A stretch of 49,150 nucleotides of DNA from Rubrivivax sp. (GCA_027483705.1 JAIXTY010000284.1:1-49150), one strand, 5' to 3'. Shown: positions 1 to 9,879, counted from the first letter of the stretch. Numbers and translations are program-made. The notes: a model not told the origin generated them from the letters alone.

Positions 1-1
1 G

Positions 2-376
2 CGCGGCACCATCCAGGACGAGCTGCTGAAGATCTGCGCCGCCACGAAGCAGACGGTCTTCATGATCACGCACGACGTGGACGAAGCCATCTTGCTCGCC
101 GACCGCATCCTGCTGATGGCCAACGGCCCGCAGGCGCGGGTGGCGGAGATCGTCGTCAACACGATGCCCCGCGACCGCCAGCGCGCCACGCTGCACCACG
201 ACCCGCAGTACTACCGCATCCGCAACCACCTCGTCGACTTTCTGGTCGAACGCAGCGCGACGCTGTCGCACGGTCGCGCGCCCGAGTTTCCGCCCGAAGT
301 TCGCCCCGGCCTGCCCGAAGCAGCCGAAGTCATCCCTCTCGACACCCACCCCGTCATCCACAGGAGCACCGCATGA
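2..376 (+). CDS. ABC transporter ATP-binding protein, nitrate/cyanate type (3' part only)
   Basis: C-terminal part of an ABC ATPase that starts outside the window; the reading frame is open from base 2. The visible 124 residues begin just after the Walker B region and contain the H-loop motif FMITHDVDEAILLADRI, followed by a C-terminal tail typical of nitrate/cyanate/taurine importer ATPases (NrtD/CynD/SsuB group). The stop codon overlaps the cynS start (ATGA), so the two are translationally coupled. With cyanase next to it, a cyanate or nitrate importer is the natural reading, but the substrate cannot be told from this fragment. Confidence 0.85.
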   Translation, partial: RGTIQDELLKICAATKQTVFMITHDVDEAILLADRILLMANGPQARVAEIVVNTMPRDRQRATLHHDPQYYRIRNHLVDFLVERSATLSHGRAPEFPPEVRPGLPEAAEVIPLDTHPVIHRSTA

Positions 377-816
377 GCCGCCTCGAAGTCACCGAAAAAA
401 TCATCGCCACCAAGGTCGCCAAAGGCATCAAGTGGGCCGACGTGGCCGCCGACATCGGCCTCAGCAAGGAGTGGGTCACCGCGGGCTGTCTGGGCCAGAT
501 GACCTTCAACGACGAACAGGCCGCCAAGCTGGCCAAGACCTTCGACCTGACCGAAGCCGAGACGCAGTGGCTCAAGGTCGTGCCCTACAAGGGCAGCCTG
601 CCCACCAGCGTGCCCACCGACCCGCTGATCTACCGCTTCTACGAACTGGTCAGCGTCTACGGCACCACCTTCAAGGAGCTCATCCACGAGGAGTTCGGCG
701 ACGGGATCATGTCCGCCATCGACTTCCGCATGGACCTGCAGCGCGAGCCCGACCCCAAGGGCGACCGCGTGAGCATCGTCATGAGCGGCAAGTTCCTGCC
801 CTACAAGACCTACTGA
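373..816 (+). CDS. cynS: Cyanate hydratase (cyanase)
   Basis: This 147-residue protein has the length and layout of bacterial cyanase: an N-terminal helical, HTH-like domain (about 1-75) and a C-terminal catalytic dimerisation domain. The catalytic Arg, Glu and Ser of the E. coli enzyme (R96, E99, S122) match R88, E91 and S114 here with a constant offset of 8. The enzyme converts cyanate and bicarbonate to CO2 and carbamate, which breaks down to ammonia. The start overlaps the stop of the upstream ABC ATPase gene, suggesting an uptake-plus-detoxification or nitrogen-supply operon. Confidence 0.97.
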   Translation: MSRLEVTEKIIATKVAKGIKWADVAADIGLSKEWVTAGCLGQMTFNDEQAAKLAKTFDLTEAETQWLKVVPYKGSLPTSVPTDPLIYRFYELVSVYGTTFKELIHEEFGDGIMSAIDFRMDLQREPDPKGDRVSIVMSGKFLPYKTY

Positions 817-826
817 GGCCATCACC

Positions 827-1909
827 ATGCAGAACCAACGACGCAACGCCCTGAAGGCCGGCCTCGCCGGAGCCGTGCTGGCCGCACCGGCCATCGTGCA
901 GGCCCAGCAGAGCTACCGCTGGCGCATGACGACCACCTGGCCTGCCGGCCTGCCGTTCTACCAGGTGGGCCCGGGCAGCGCGCAGGCCTTTGCCGAGCGC
1001 TGCGACAAGATGTCCGGCGGCCGCATCAAGATCCAGGTGTTCGCGGCGGGCGAGCTGCTGCCGGCCTTCGAGGGCTTCGATGCCGTCTCCAACGGCACCG
1101 TCGAGCTCAACCACGGCGTCTCGTACTTCTGGTCGGGCAAGACCTTCGCGGCGCAGTACTTCGCCACCGTGCCCTTCGGCATGAGCTTCATGGGCCACTA
1201 CGCGTGGCTCAACTTCGGCGGCGGCAACCAGCTCTGGGAAGAGGTGTATCGCCCGCTGAACGTGATGCCGTTTGCCGCCGGCTGCACCGGCGCGCAGATG
1301 ACGGGCTGGTTCAAGAAGGAGATCAAGACCCTGGCCGACCTGAAGGGCCTGAAGATGCGCATCCCGGGACTGGCCGGCCGCATCTACGCCTCGCTGGGCG
1401 TGGAGGTGCGGCAGCTGCCCGGCGGCGAGATCTTCCCGGCGCTGGAGCGCGGCGTCATCGATGCCGCGGAGTTCGTCGGCCCCTTCCTCGACGCCCGCCT
1501 GGGCCTGCAGAACGCGGCCAAGAACTACTACGGCAGCCCCTGGCACGAGCCGAGCACGGTGTCGGAGATCGTGCTGCAACGCAAGATCTGGGACGCGCTG
1601 CCCGCCGATCTGAAGGAGGTGGTCAAGGCCGCGGCCGATGCCACCAACCAGGAGGGCCTGTTCCTGCTGGAGGCGCGCAACGCCGACGCGCTGGACCAGC
1701 TGATCAGCCGCGACAAGGTGATGGTGCGCCAGCTGCCCGACGAGGTGCTGAACGCGCTGCGCAAGAACACCACCGACGTGCTGACCGAGGCCGCCGCCAA
1801 GGACGCGATGACGAAGAAGGTGCACGACTCGTTCTTCGCGTTCAAGAAGAAGCACGACCGCTGGAGCGAGATCAGCGAAGAGGTCTTCCTGTCGAAGACG
1901 CGCGGATGA
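827..1909 (+). CDS. TRAP transporter substrate-binding protein (DctP/TakP type)
   Basis: A 360-residue periplasmic solute-binding protein. The N-terminus has a twin-arginine-like stretch (QRRNALKAG, residues 4-12) followed by a hydrophobic segment and an AxA-type cleavage region near residue 26. The body carries the DctP-family stretch around LKGLKMRIPGLAGR, including the arginine that usually binds the carboxylate of the ligand, then GEIFPALERGVIDAAEF, characteristic of the 2-oxoacid (TakP-like) subgroup. It is followed immediately by genes for both membrane subunits, so the transporter is complete. The ligand is probably an organic acid; the exact one is unknown. Confidence 0.92.
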   Translation: MQNQRRNALKAGLAGAVLAAPAIVQAQQSYRWRMTTTWPAGLPFYQVGPGSAQAFAERCDKMSGGRIKIQVFAAGELLPAFEGFDAVSNGTVELNHGVSYFWSGKTFAAQYFATVPFGMSFMGHYAWLNFGGGNQLWEEVYRPLNVMPFAAGCTGAQMTGWFKKEIKTLADLKGLKMRIPGLAGRIYASLGVEVRQLPGGEIFPALERGVIDAAEFVGPFLDARLGLQNAAKNYYGSPWHEPSTVSEIVLQRKIWDALPADLKEVVKAAADATNQEGLFLLEARNADALDQLISRDKVMVRQLPDEVLNALRKNTTDVLTEAAAKDAMTKKVHDSFFAFKKKHDRWSEISEEVFLSKTRG

Positions 1910-2425
1910 GCCTCGCGTGGAAGGCCGCCGACGCGGCCGATGCCCTCATCGACCGCCTCGGCGCCTTCACCGCGTGGGTCGTGCTGGCGATGGTGCTGCT
2001 GATCAGCGGCAACACGCTGGCGCGCTATTTCTTCAACGCCAGCACGGTGTGGCTGCAGGAGCTGGAATGGCACCTGCTGGCCTTCACCGCGCTGTGGGGC
2101 ATCTCGATCATGCAGCTGCGTGGCACGCCGGTGCGGGTGGACCTGTTCTACCAGCGCTTCAGCGAGCGCACGAAGCTGTGGATCGAGTTCCTCACGGCGC
2201 TGTTGGTGATGCTGCCGTTTTCGCTGTTCGTCTGCTGGCTGGGCTGGAAGTTCGCGGCGTACTCGTTCTCCCTCGCGGAGGTGTCGCCCGACCCCGGCGG
2301 CCTGCCCTGGCGCTGGGCGGTGAAGTCGCTCGTGGTCTCGGGCTACGCGCTGCTGGCCGTGGTGGCGCTGAGCACGCTGGTGCGCTGCGGCGCGCGACTG
2401 GCCGGGCGCCCGGCAGGAGGCGAGC

Positions 2426-2436
<11 letters not shown>
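1906..2436 (+). CDS. TRAP transporter small membrane subunit (DctQ)
   Basis: A 176-residue protein with four predicted membrane segments, about residues 17-40, 50-68, 88-112 and 132-155. The motif WLQELEWHLLAFTALWG is typical of DctQ subunits. The start (ATGA) overlaps the stop of the binding-protein gene, and the end overlaps the large-subunit gene by 11 bases. A longer frame opens upstream, but the binding-protein gene occupies it. With DctM it would form the ion-coupled membrane part of the TRAP importer. Confidence 0.93.
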
Positions 2437-3757
<1,321 letters not shown>

Positions 3758-3768
3758 CGGTTCCCGCC

Positions 3769-4236
3769 ATGGCTACACGTCCGCCCCTGCCGCCGTTCGA
3801 CACCGACAGCGCCACGCTGAAGGTGCGCCTGGCCGAGGACGCCTGGAACACGCGCGACCCCGACCGCGTGGTGGGCGTCTACACCGACGACACCGAGTGG
3901 CGCAACCGCGCCGAGTTCCCGCGCGGCCGCGAGCAGGTGCGCGCCTTCCTGCAGCGCAAGTGGGCGCGCGAGCTCGACTACCGGCTCATCAAGGAGCTGT
4001 GGGCCTGCGGCGGGCAGCGCATCGGCGTGCGCTTTGCCTACGAATGGCACGACGACTCCGGCCACTGGTTCCGCAGCTACGGCAACGAGAACTGGGAGTT
4101 CACGCCCGAGGGGCTGATGCGGCGGCGCTACGCCAGCATCAACGACCTGCCGATCGCCGAGAAGGAGCGCCTCTTCTTCTGGCCACTGGGGCGGCGGCCC
4201 GACGAGCACCCGGGGCTGTCGGAACTGGGGCTGTAG
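3769..4236 (+). CDS. NTF2-like protein, DUF1348 family
   Basis: A 155-residue soluble protein with the alpha+beta cone signature of the NTF2/SnoaL superfamily: an N-terminal helix ([25 protein letters not shown]), a central [18 protein letters not shown] strand pair and a C-terminal [10 protein letters not shown] segment. This matches DUF1348. No biochemical role is established for the family to my knowledge. It lies 11 bases after dctM and may be cotranscribed, but nothing ties it to the transporter. Confidence 0.85.
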   Translation: MATRPPLPPFDTDSATLKVRLAEDAWNTRDPDRVVGVYTDDTEWRNRAEFPRGREQVRAFLQRKWARELDYRLIKELWACGGQRIGVRFAYEWHDDSGHWFRSYGNENWEFTPEGLMRRRYASINDLPIAEKERLFFWPLGRRPDEHPGLSELGL

Positions 4237-4266
4237 CGCGAGCGTGCGCGCGCCTAGCATCGGCGC

Positions 4267-4749
4267 ATGAGCGAGCCGCTGCTGTTGCGCGCGGCCACGG
4301 CGGCCGATGCGCCGCGGGTGGCGGAGATCCTGATCGCGTCACGCGCTGCGCACCTGCCGTTTGCGCCGATGGCGCACACGGCCGACGAGGTGCACGGCTG
4401 GGTCGTGCAGGTGCTCATGCCGTCTGGCGGCGTGCGCGTGGCCGAGGTGAGCGGCGTGCTGCGTGCGATGGCCGCGCACGCGGTGGACAACGGCTGTGGC
4501 TGGATCGAGCAGCTCTACGTCGAGCCCGGCTTCACCGGGCGTGGCCTTGGCGACGCGCTGCTGCAGCGCGCGCTGGCCGAACTGCACGCGGCCGGCGCGC
4601 ACCCGGTGCGGCTGTGGTGCTTCCAGGCCAACAACGGCGCGCGCCGCTTCTACGAGCGCCATGGCTTCGTCGCGGTCGACTTCACCGACGGCCGCGGCAA
4701 CGAAGAAGGCTGCCCCGATGTTCTTTACGAAAGATCAAACATGCGCTAG
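4267..4749 (+). CDS. GNAT family N-acetyltransferase
   Basis: A 160-residue protein with the GNAT fold. The acetyl-CoA pyrophosphate-binding motif is IEQLYVEPGFTGRGLGDALL (about 80-99), and the C-terminal NNGARRFYERHGF motif (about 121-133) is the usual beta6-alpha4 signature. The substrate is unknown. A longer plus-strand frame overlaps it (3897-4880) but looks like GC-rich shadow. The gene ends just before the long leader of the cold-shock gene. Confidence 0.9.
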   Translation: MSEPLLLRAATAADAPRVAEILIASRAAHLPFAPMAHTADEVHGWVVQVLMPSGGVRVAEVSGVLRAMAAHAVDNGCGWIEQLYVEPGFTGRGLGDALLQRALAELHAAGAHPVRLWCFQANNGARRFYERHGFVAVDFTDGRGNEEGCPDVLYERSNMR

Positions 4750-4958
4750 AGCGATGTGGGGTACAGTCCGCCCGCGGATTCGCTCCGATCTTCTCGTTCG
4801 TCGGCTCTATTGAGTTTGACCGGCACCCGGCTTCCAAGCCCTGCTGCCGTGCTAGGCCCAGTTCTTCCATCGGTGAGTAGCGTTAGGCGTCTTTCGCACG
4901 CGTGTGCGGCAAAGGTGCCGGTGCGCGTTGTCAACCTCACACCGAAAGGAAAACTCTC
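4750..4958 (+). promoter_or_regulatory. Long leader and promoter region of the cold-shock gene
   Basis: About 209 bases without a convincing gene separate the acetyltransferase from cspA. A possible -10 (TACAGT, 4762-4767) would give a leader of roughly 185 bases, as is usual for cold-shock mRNAs whose leader refolds with temperature. A good -35 is not evident, so the transcription start is a guess. The cspA Shine-Dalgarno GAAAGGA lies at about 4943-4949. Confidence 0.4.
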
Positions 4959-5174
4959 ATGGCCAACAAAGAAACCGGAACCGTCAAGTGGTTCAACGAA
5001 GGCAAGGGCTTCGGCTTCATCGCTCCTGATGGCGGTGGCAAGGACCTCTTCGCCCACTTCAAGGAAATCCAGGGCACGGGTTTCAAGACCCTGCTCGAGA
5101 ACCAGAAGGTCGAGTACGAAGTGACGCAGGGCCAGAAGGGCCCGCAGGCTTCGAACATCCGCGTTCTGAGCTGA
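4959..5174 (+). CDS. cspA: Cold-shock protein, CspA family
   Basis: A 71-residue OB-fold single-stranded nucleic-acid-binding protein. Both RNA-binding motifs are present: RNP1 as KGFGFI (16-21) and RNP2 as LFAHF (30-34), plus the N-terminal [11 protein letters not shown]. The ATG at 4959 follows the sequence GAAAGGA at a suitable distance and gives the standard family length; an in-frame start at 4902 adds an unlikely 19-residue extension. CspA proteins act as RNA chaperones. A strong intrinsic terminator follows the stop, so it is probably monocistronic. Confidence 0.96.
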   Translation: MANKETGTVKWFNEGKGFGFIAPDGGGKDLFAHFKEIQGTGFKTLLENQKVEYEVTQGQKGPQASNIRVLS

Positions 5175-5214
5175 TCGAAGCCGCCGGGGCCCCGAACAGG
5201 GCCCGGGCGACCCG

Positions 5215-5243
5215 GGGCGCGCTTCGGCGCGCCCTTTTTCTTT
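5215..5243 (+). terminator. Intrinsic terminator of cspA
   Basis: A perfect 8-bp GC stem (GGGCGCGC at 5215-5222 with GCGCGCCC at 5227-5234) closes a TTCG tetraloop and is followed directly by TTTTTCTTT. This is a textbook rho-independent terminator, 40 bases after the cspA stop. Confidence 0.95.
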
Positions 5244-5271
5244 GTCCAGGCGCCAGCGCCGGGGAGCCGCG

Positions 5272-5535
5272 GTGAACAACCTTCAGGAAGCCACCGAGAA
5301 GATCTGCGAGCTCAAGGGCGGGCTGCTGGCGCTGGACGCCGTGGTCACCACCCTCATCACCGCGATGCCCGACGCCCAGCGCGCCGAGATGGCCCAGACC
5401 TTCGAGCGCTACACCGAGGTGGCGCGCGCCGTGCTGCTGAACGCGCCGATCTCCGAGCACACCATCAGTGCCTACGAACACGAGGTCAAGCGCTTCGGGG
5501 CGCTGTTCGGGCGTGCCTCGCCCAGTCAGGGCTGA
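5272..5535 (+). CDS. Small conserved helical protein of unknown function
   Basis: An 87-residue protein that I do not recognise. It starts at a GTG preceded by GGGGAG (5261-5266) at 5-base spacing; an upstream TTG at 5242 would lie in the cspA terminator and is less likely. The sequence is charged and predicted almost fully helical (LQEATEKICELKGGLLALDAV, then RAEMAQTFERYTEVARAVLLNA), with no signal peptide. The last 10 bases overlap the end of the convergent nucleotidyltransferase gene. Confidence 0.65.
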   Translation: MNNLQEATEKICELKGGLLALDAVVTTLITAMPDAQRAEMAQTFERYTEVARAVLLNAPISEHTISAYEHEVKRFGALFGRASPSQG

Positions 5536-6338
5536 AGGTACCCGGGCGGCAAAGCCGCCTCGCCCAGCCCCACGCCGGGGCCGTGCTCACGCAGCCGGCG
5601 GTGTGCCACCTCGAACCAGGCCGCGGCACGCGCCTGGTGCGCAGCCAGAGCCTCGGGCGACGCGGCGTAGGTCAGCGCGGCAGCGGCCTCGGCCGTGGCG
5701 GCGGGCAGGTCGCGCTGCAGGTAGCGCGGGCCGAAGACGCGCGTGTGCGGTGCGTGCAGCAGGCGCAGCGCCTCGATGAGCGGCCGCCAGGTGTAGCCCT
5801 GGTAGAAGGCCATCGCGTCGGCGGCGCGGCCACGCGCGAGATCCTTCTTCACGAGGTGCTGGAACATCGCGAACGCGCTGCCGAGCGGCTCGATGCGCGC
5901 GCGCGCCGCGGCCGCGTCGGCTTCGGCATCGAGGTGGGCTTCGACCAGCACGCCCGTGCGGTCGAACCAGGTGAGGCCCTGGCCGTGGATCTCGGCCTCG
6001 CGGAACAGCAGCGGGTCGCTGCGGCGCATCAGCGCCAGGTCGACGACAAGGAACTCGCCCGCGCCGTGCAGCCGGTAGAAGCGCTGCGCGTAGCCGGCGG
6101 TGCCGATCACCGGGTGCGTCAGCTCGCGCGGGCCGATGGTGTCGAGCGCGGCCTCGACGGCGGCGAAGGTGCTGTCGACGGCATCGTCGGCCACCACGGC
6201 CACGACATCGACATCGGACCATTCATCCTCGCGGCCAAAGGCGGCGCTGCCGCCCTCCCAGGCGGCGTCGACGGTGGGCAGCGCCTCCAGCGCCGCGCGC
6301 AGCGTGGCGATCAGCGGGCCGCGCGCCACGCGCTGCAT
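5526..6338 (-). CDS. Nucleotidyltransferase-domain protein
   Basis: A 270-residue protein with the minimal nucleotidyltransferase signature near the N-terminus: EGGSAAFGREDEWSDVDVVAVV (about 28-49), giving the GS and DxD metal ligands D42 and D44. The rest is mostly helical, as in aminoglycoside-type or DUF4037-like transferases. Its ATG overlaps the stop of puuD (ATGA), so it is the last gene of the uraH-puuD unit. The substrate is unknown, and a role in purine breakdown is not shown. A longer frame upstream is only the shadow of puuD. Confidence 0.8.
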   Translation of the reverse strand: MQRVARGPLIATLRAALEALPTVDAAWEGGSAAFGREDEWSDVDVVAVVADDAVDSTFAAVEAALDTIGPRELTHPVIGTAGYAQRFYRLHGAGEFLVVDLALMRRSDPLLFREAEIHGQGLTWFDRTGVLVEAHLDAEADAAAARARIEPLGSAFAMFQHLVKKDLARGRAADAMAFYQGYTWRPLIEALRLLHAPHTRVFGPRYLQRDLPAATAEAAAALTYAASPEALAAHQARAAAWFEVAHRRLREHGPGVGLGEAALPPGYLQP

Positions 6339-7561
6339 CAGGGCCCCGGCGCGCCCGCCTTGAACCAGCGGCCGATCAGCTCGCGCTCGGCCTCGGTGAT
6401 CTGCGTGGCGTTGTTCTGCGGCATCAGCTTCAGCACCACGGCCTGCTGGTAGACCGCCTGCGCATGCTGCTTCAGAAGTTCGGGCGTGTGCAGCGCCACG
6501 CCTTTCTGCGCCACCACGGCGTTGTGGCAGATGGCGCATCGCTGCTCGAGCACGGCGCGCACCTCGGCGTAGGTGGCCGGTGCAGCTGCCGCCTGCGCCG
6601 CCGCCGCCGGCCGCGGCGCGGGCTTCAGCGCCAGCGCCAGGCCCAGCAGCAGCACGGTGCCGATGGCGGCGTATTCCCAGGGCACGCGCACACCGTTCAC
6701 CAGCGCCTTGTGCCGCGCCACGAAGCTGTGGCGGATGAGCGCACCGGCCAGCATCAGCACCACCAGCACGAGCCAGTTCCACGCGCCCTGGTACAGCCAG
6801 CCGTAGTGGTTGGACAGCATCGCGATCAGCACCGGCAGCGTGAAGTAGGTGTTGTGCACGCTGCGCTGCTTGGCGCGCTGGCCGTGGATGGCTTCCACCG
6901 GCTGGCCGGCACGCATCTGCGCGATCACGGTCTTCTGGCCGGGGATGATCCAGAAGAAGACGTTGGCGCTCATCGCCGTGGCCAGCATGGCGCCCACCAG
7001 CAGGAAGGCCGCACGGCCGGCGAACAGCTGGCAGGCCAGCCACGAGGCCGCGATCACGAACACCAGCACGGCGATGCCCACGCCGAGGTCGCCACCGACC
7101 TGGCCCTTCTTGCGCTCGCCCAGCAGCCTGCAGATGCCGTCGTACAGCAGCCAGAACACGACGAGGAAAGCCAGCGCCGCCACCACCGCCTGCCACGGCG
7201 CGCCCCAGGCGTGCACGTTGCGGTCGATGAGAAAGGTCTCGGCGTTGAAGAGGTACAGCACCGCAAACAGCGCAAAGCCCGTGAGCCAGGTGCTGTAGCT
7301 CTCCCAGAAGAACCAGTGCAGGTGCTCGGGCAGCGTCTTCGGCGCCACCAGGTACTTCTGCGGGTTGTAGAAGCCGCCGCCGTGCACGGCCCAGAGCTCG
7401 CCGTCCACGCCCTTGGCCTTGAGATCGGCGGCCGTCGGCTTGACGAGGCTGGAGTCGAGGAAGACGAAGTAGAAGCTCGAGCCGATCCAGGCGATGGCCA
7501 CGATGACGTGGGCCCAGCGCAGCAGCAGGTTGGCCCAGTCGAGCAGGTAGGTCAGATCCAT
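6338..7561 (-). CDS. puuD: Membrane urate hydroxylase with C-terminal cytochrome c domain
   Basis: This 407-residue protein has about eight membrane segments in residues 1-315 and a C-terminal c-type cytochrome domain. The haem-binding motif is CAICH (342-346), with a likely axial Met in KLMPQNNATQ (M380). This is the architecture of PuuD, the membrane-bound, cytochrome-linked urate oxidase of many proteobacteria, which makes 5-hydroxyisourate and passes electrons to the respiratory chain rather than making peroxide. uraH, acting on its product, is two genes upstream in the same unit. Confidence 0.95.
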   Translation of the reverse strand: MDLTYLLDWANLLLRWAHVIVAIAWIGSSFYFVFLDSSLVKPTAADLKAKGVDGELWAVHGGGFYNPQKYLVAPKTLPEHLHWFFWESYSTWLTGFALFAVLYLFNAETFLIDRNVHAWGAPWQAVVAALAFLVVFWLLYDGICRLLGERKKGQVGGDLGVGIAVLVFVIAASWLACQLFAGRAAFLLVGAMLATAMSANVFFWIIPGQKTVIAQMRAGQPVEAIHGQRAKQRSVHNTYFTLPVLIAMLSNHYGWLYQGAWNWLVLVVLMLAGALIRHSFVARHKALVNGVRVPWEYAAIGTVLLLGLALALKPAPRPAAAAQAAAAPATYAEVRAVLEQRCAICHNAVVAQKGVALHTPELLKQHAQAVYQQAVVLKLMPQNNATQITEAERELIGRWFKAGAPGP

Positions 7562-7592
7562 CGAAGGCGACGGCTCGGCAGCGCGGCCGGGT

Positions 7593-8573
7593 TCAGTTCT
7601 TCACGTCGGCGGCCTTGATCGCGGCAGCCCAGTCGGTGACCTGCTTGGCCACGAAGGCACCGAACTCGGTGCCGCTCATCTTCACTGGGGTGATGCCCAG
7701 TTCCTCGAAGCGCTTGATCACGGCCGGGTCGGCGGCCACGTCGGCCAGGGCCTTGGCGAGGCGGTCGGTCACCTCCTTGGGCAGGCCGGCCGGGCCGCTG
7801 ACGCCGAAGTAGTTCTCGGCCTGCAGCTGCGGCAGGCCCAGCTCGCCCACCGTGGGCACGTCGGGCGACAGCGGCGAGCGCGTGCGCGAGGTGACGGCCA
7901 GGCCCTTGAGCTGGCCGCTCTTCATCATCGGCACGTAGGCGGTGATGACGTCGATGCCCACCGGGATGGTGCCGGCGATGAGGTCGGTCGTCATTGGCGC
8001 GCCGCCCCGGTAGGGCACGTGCGTCATGTTGAACTTCATCGCGTCCTTGGCCATCTCGCCCACGATGTGGCCGATGCTGCCGGGGCCGCCGCTGCCGAAG
8101 CTGCCGGGGCCCGCAGGAGAGGTCATGAACTTCGGCAGGTCCTTCAGGCTGGCCGGGCCGCTCTTGGGGTTGGCCATGATCAGCACCGGCGCGATGCCCA
8201 GCATGTGCACGTGCGTGAACTGCTTGATGGGGTCGTACGGCTGCTTGGGCACCGTGAAGGGGCCAATCGACAGCGGCGTGCTGTTGCTCAGCATCAGCGT
8301 GTAGCCGTCGGGTGCCGCACGAACCACCTCGAGCCCCCCGATGGTGCCGCCGGCACCGGGCTTGTTGTCCACCACGACCGCCTGGCCCAGAGCCTTGGCC
8401 AGCGGCTCGCTGATGGTGCGCGCGACGATGTCGCTGGCACCGCCGGCGGCGAAGGTGACGACGATGCGCACCGGCTTCTCGGGCCAGGCGGCCAGGGCGG
8501 GCAGCGACAGCGAGCCCAGCAGGACGGCACCGAGGCCGGCGAGGGTGTGACGGCGAGCAGGCAGGGTCTTCAT
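7593..8573 (-). CDS. Bug/TctC-family periplasmic binding protein
   Basis: A 326-residue tripartite tricarboxylate transporter binding protein. It has a signal peptide (MKTLPARRHTLAGLGAVLLG, with cleavage near ALAAWP) and the family motifs WPEKPVRIVVTFAAGGASDIVAR and VDNKPGAGGTIGG. The ATG at 8573 has GGAG upstream; an alternative GTG at 8597 adds eight residues. No TctA or TctB membrane subunit is in the window, as is common for orphan Bug proteins. Its position between uraH and puuD suggests binding of a purine-derived compound, but this is inference. Confidence 0.92.
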   Translation of the reverse strand: MKTLPARRHTLAGLGAVLLGSLSLPALAAWPEKPVRIVVTFAAGGASDIVARTISEPLAKALGQAVVVDNKPGAGGTIGGLEVVRAAPDGYTLMLSNSTPLSIGPFTVPKQPYDPIKQFTHVHMLGIAPVLIMANPKSGPASLKDLPKFMTSPAGPGSFGSGGPGSIGHIVGEMAKDAMKFNMTHVPYRGGAPMTTDLIAGTIPVGIDVITAYVPMMKSGQLKGLAVTSRTRSPLSPDVPTVGELGLPQLQAENYFGVSGPAGLPKEVTDRLAKALADVAADPAVIKRFEELGITPVKMSGTEFGAFVAKQVTDWAAAIKAADVKN

Positions 8574-8632
8574 GCGCGGGATCTCCAGGGTTGGCACCGG
8601 TGCATCGCAAGCACCGTGCCCGGCAGCGGCTG

Positions 8633-8989
8633 TCAGCTGCCGCGGTAGGTGCTGTAGCTCCAGGGGCTCACCAGCAGCGGCACGTGGTAGTGCCCTTGGG
8701 CGTCGGCGATGCCGAAGTCGAGCTGCACGACGTCAATGAACGGCGGTTCGGGCAAGGCCACGCCGCGCGCGCGGAAGTAGTCGGCCACCGCGAACACCAG
8801 GCGGTAGCGTCCCGCGGCCATCTCCTGGGCGTTCAGCAACGGGCCGTCGGCGCGGCCGTCGTGATTGAGCGCCAGGTGCCTGAGCTGCAGGACCCCGCCG
8901 TTGGCGTCGATGCGCTGCAGCGTGACGGCCATGCCGGCGGCCGGGCAGCCGTGGGCGGTGTCGAGGACGTGGGTGCTGAGGTGGCCCAT
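8633..8989 (-). CDS. uraH: 5-hydroxyisourate hydrolase
   Basis: A 118-residue transthyretin-related protein. The N-terminal [14 protein letters not shown] (4-17), the mid-chain NHDGRADG (42-49), HYHVPLL (100-106) and the C-terminal YRGS tetrapeptide are diagnostic of HIU hydrolase. Expected catalytic residues are H7, R46 and H102. It converts 5-hydroxyisourate, the puuD product, to OHCU. It is the first gene of the minus-strand unit, and its promoter region overlaps a palindrome shared with the divergent GntR regulator. Confidence 0.96.
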   Translation of the reverse strand: MGHLSTHVLDTAHGCPAAGMAVTLQRIDANGGVLQLRHLALNHDGRADGPLLNAQEMAAGRYRLVFAVADYFRARGVALPEPPFIDVVQLDFGIADAQGHYHVPLLVSPWSYSTYRGS

Positions 8990-9048
8990 GGCGGCTGGCG
9001 GCAATGCGGGTTGCCGAGGGGTTGGACGGTGTGGTGCGGTGGCGGCAA

Positions 9049-9076
9049 AGTGTATACAGTTGCGCATACACGTCAA
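9049..9076 (-). promoter_or_regulatory. Candidate uraH promoter
   Basis: Read on the minus strand, TTGACG (9076-9071) and TACACT (9054-9049) form a -35/-10 pair with a 16-base spacer. The spacer is almost fully occupied by the inverted repeat at 9050-9071, so a bound regulator would block RNA polymerase. Confidence 0.5.
9050..9071. promoter_or_regulatory. Candidate GntR operator between uraH and its regulator
   Basis: Inverted repeat with arms GTGTAT (9050-9055) and ATACAC (9066-9071) separated by 10 bases. The left arm is part of a perfect 8-base palindrome TGTATACA (9051-9058). A GTATAC core is typical of FCD-type GntR sites and recurs in the palindrome before the atzF operon. The divergent GntR gene starts 12 bases further on. 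Confidence 0.6.
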
Positions 9077-9082
9077 CGCCTC

Positions 9083-9868
9083 ATGAGCCGAAGCGCCCAA
9101 CCCTACACCGGCCTGAACGGCATCCACGCTGCCGTGGCGAGGCCGCGCCGTGGCGCCGTGGCGCGTGCGGGCTCCAAGCGCGTCGCCAGCAAGGCCGACG
9201 CCGCCCCCGCGGGCAGCACGCAGCGCATCGTCGACGCCATCACCACCGCCATCGTCGAACGCCGGCTGATGCCCGGCACCAAGCTGGTGGAGCAGCAGAT
9301 CGCCGACCTCTTCAAGGTGAGTCGCACGCTGGTGCGGCAGGCGCTCAACCAGCTCAGCCGCGACCGCCTGGTGGTGCTGGAGCCCGCGCGCGGCGCCTTC
9401 GTCGCGCAACCCAGCGTCGACGAGGCGCGCCAGGTGTTCGAGGTGCGCCGCATGGTCGAGCAGCAGATGGTCCGCCAGCTGTGCGCCACCGTCACGCCCG
9501 AGCAGGTGGCGGCGCTGCGCGCGCACCTGGCGCGCGAGGGCGACGCCGTGGCCCGCATCGACGTCGCCGGCCGCACGCGGCTGCTCGCCGACTTCCACGT
9601 GGTGCTGGCGCGCATGCTGGGCAACGAAGTGCTGGCGCAGCTGCTGGCCGACCTGCTGGCGCGCTGCTCGCTCATTGCGCTGATGTACCAGAGCGCCCAC
9701 TCGGCCGGCCACTCGGCCGAGGAGCACGTGGCCATCGTCGACGCCATCGAGCGCCGCGACGCCCGCGCCGCAGCACGGCTGATGGACGCCCACATCGGCA
9801 ACGTCGAGCGCAACCTGCAACTGCATCCGCGCGTGGCTGATCTGGCCGCTGCGCTGAACCCCGCCTGA
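9083..9868 (+). CDS. GntR/FCD-family transcriptional regulator of purine catabolism
   Basis: A 261-residue regulator. After a basic N-terminal tail of about 40 residues come the GntR winged helix (about 46-110, with [28 protein letters not shown]) and an all-helical FCD ligand-binding domain (about 115-250). It lies between divergent uraH and puuE, so it most likely controls both, with a purine intermediate as effector (inference). The ATG at 9083 has no strong Shine-Dalgarno. A frame extending upstream of it crosses uraH and is not used. Confidence 0.9.
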   Translation: MSRSAQPYTGLNGIHAAVARPRRGAVARAGSKRVASKADAAPAGSTQRIVDAITTAIVERRLMPGTKLVEQQIADLFKVSRTLVRQALNQLSRDRLVVLEPARGAFVAQPSVDEARQVFEVRRMVEQQMVRQLCATVTPEQVAALRAHLAREGDAVARIDVAGRTRLLADFHVVLARMLGNEVLAQLLADLLARCSLIALMYQSAHSAGHSAEEHVAIVDAIERRDARAAARLMDAHIGNVERNLQLHPRVADLAAALNPA

Positions 9869-9879
9869 ACCCGCCTGCC

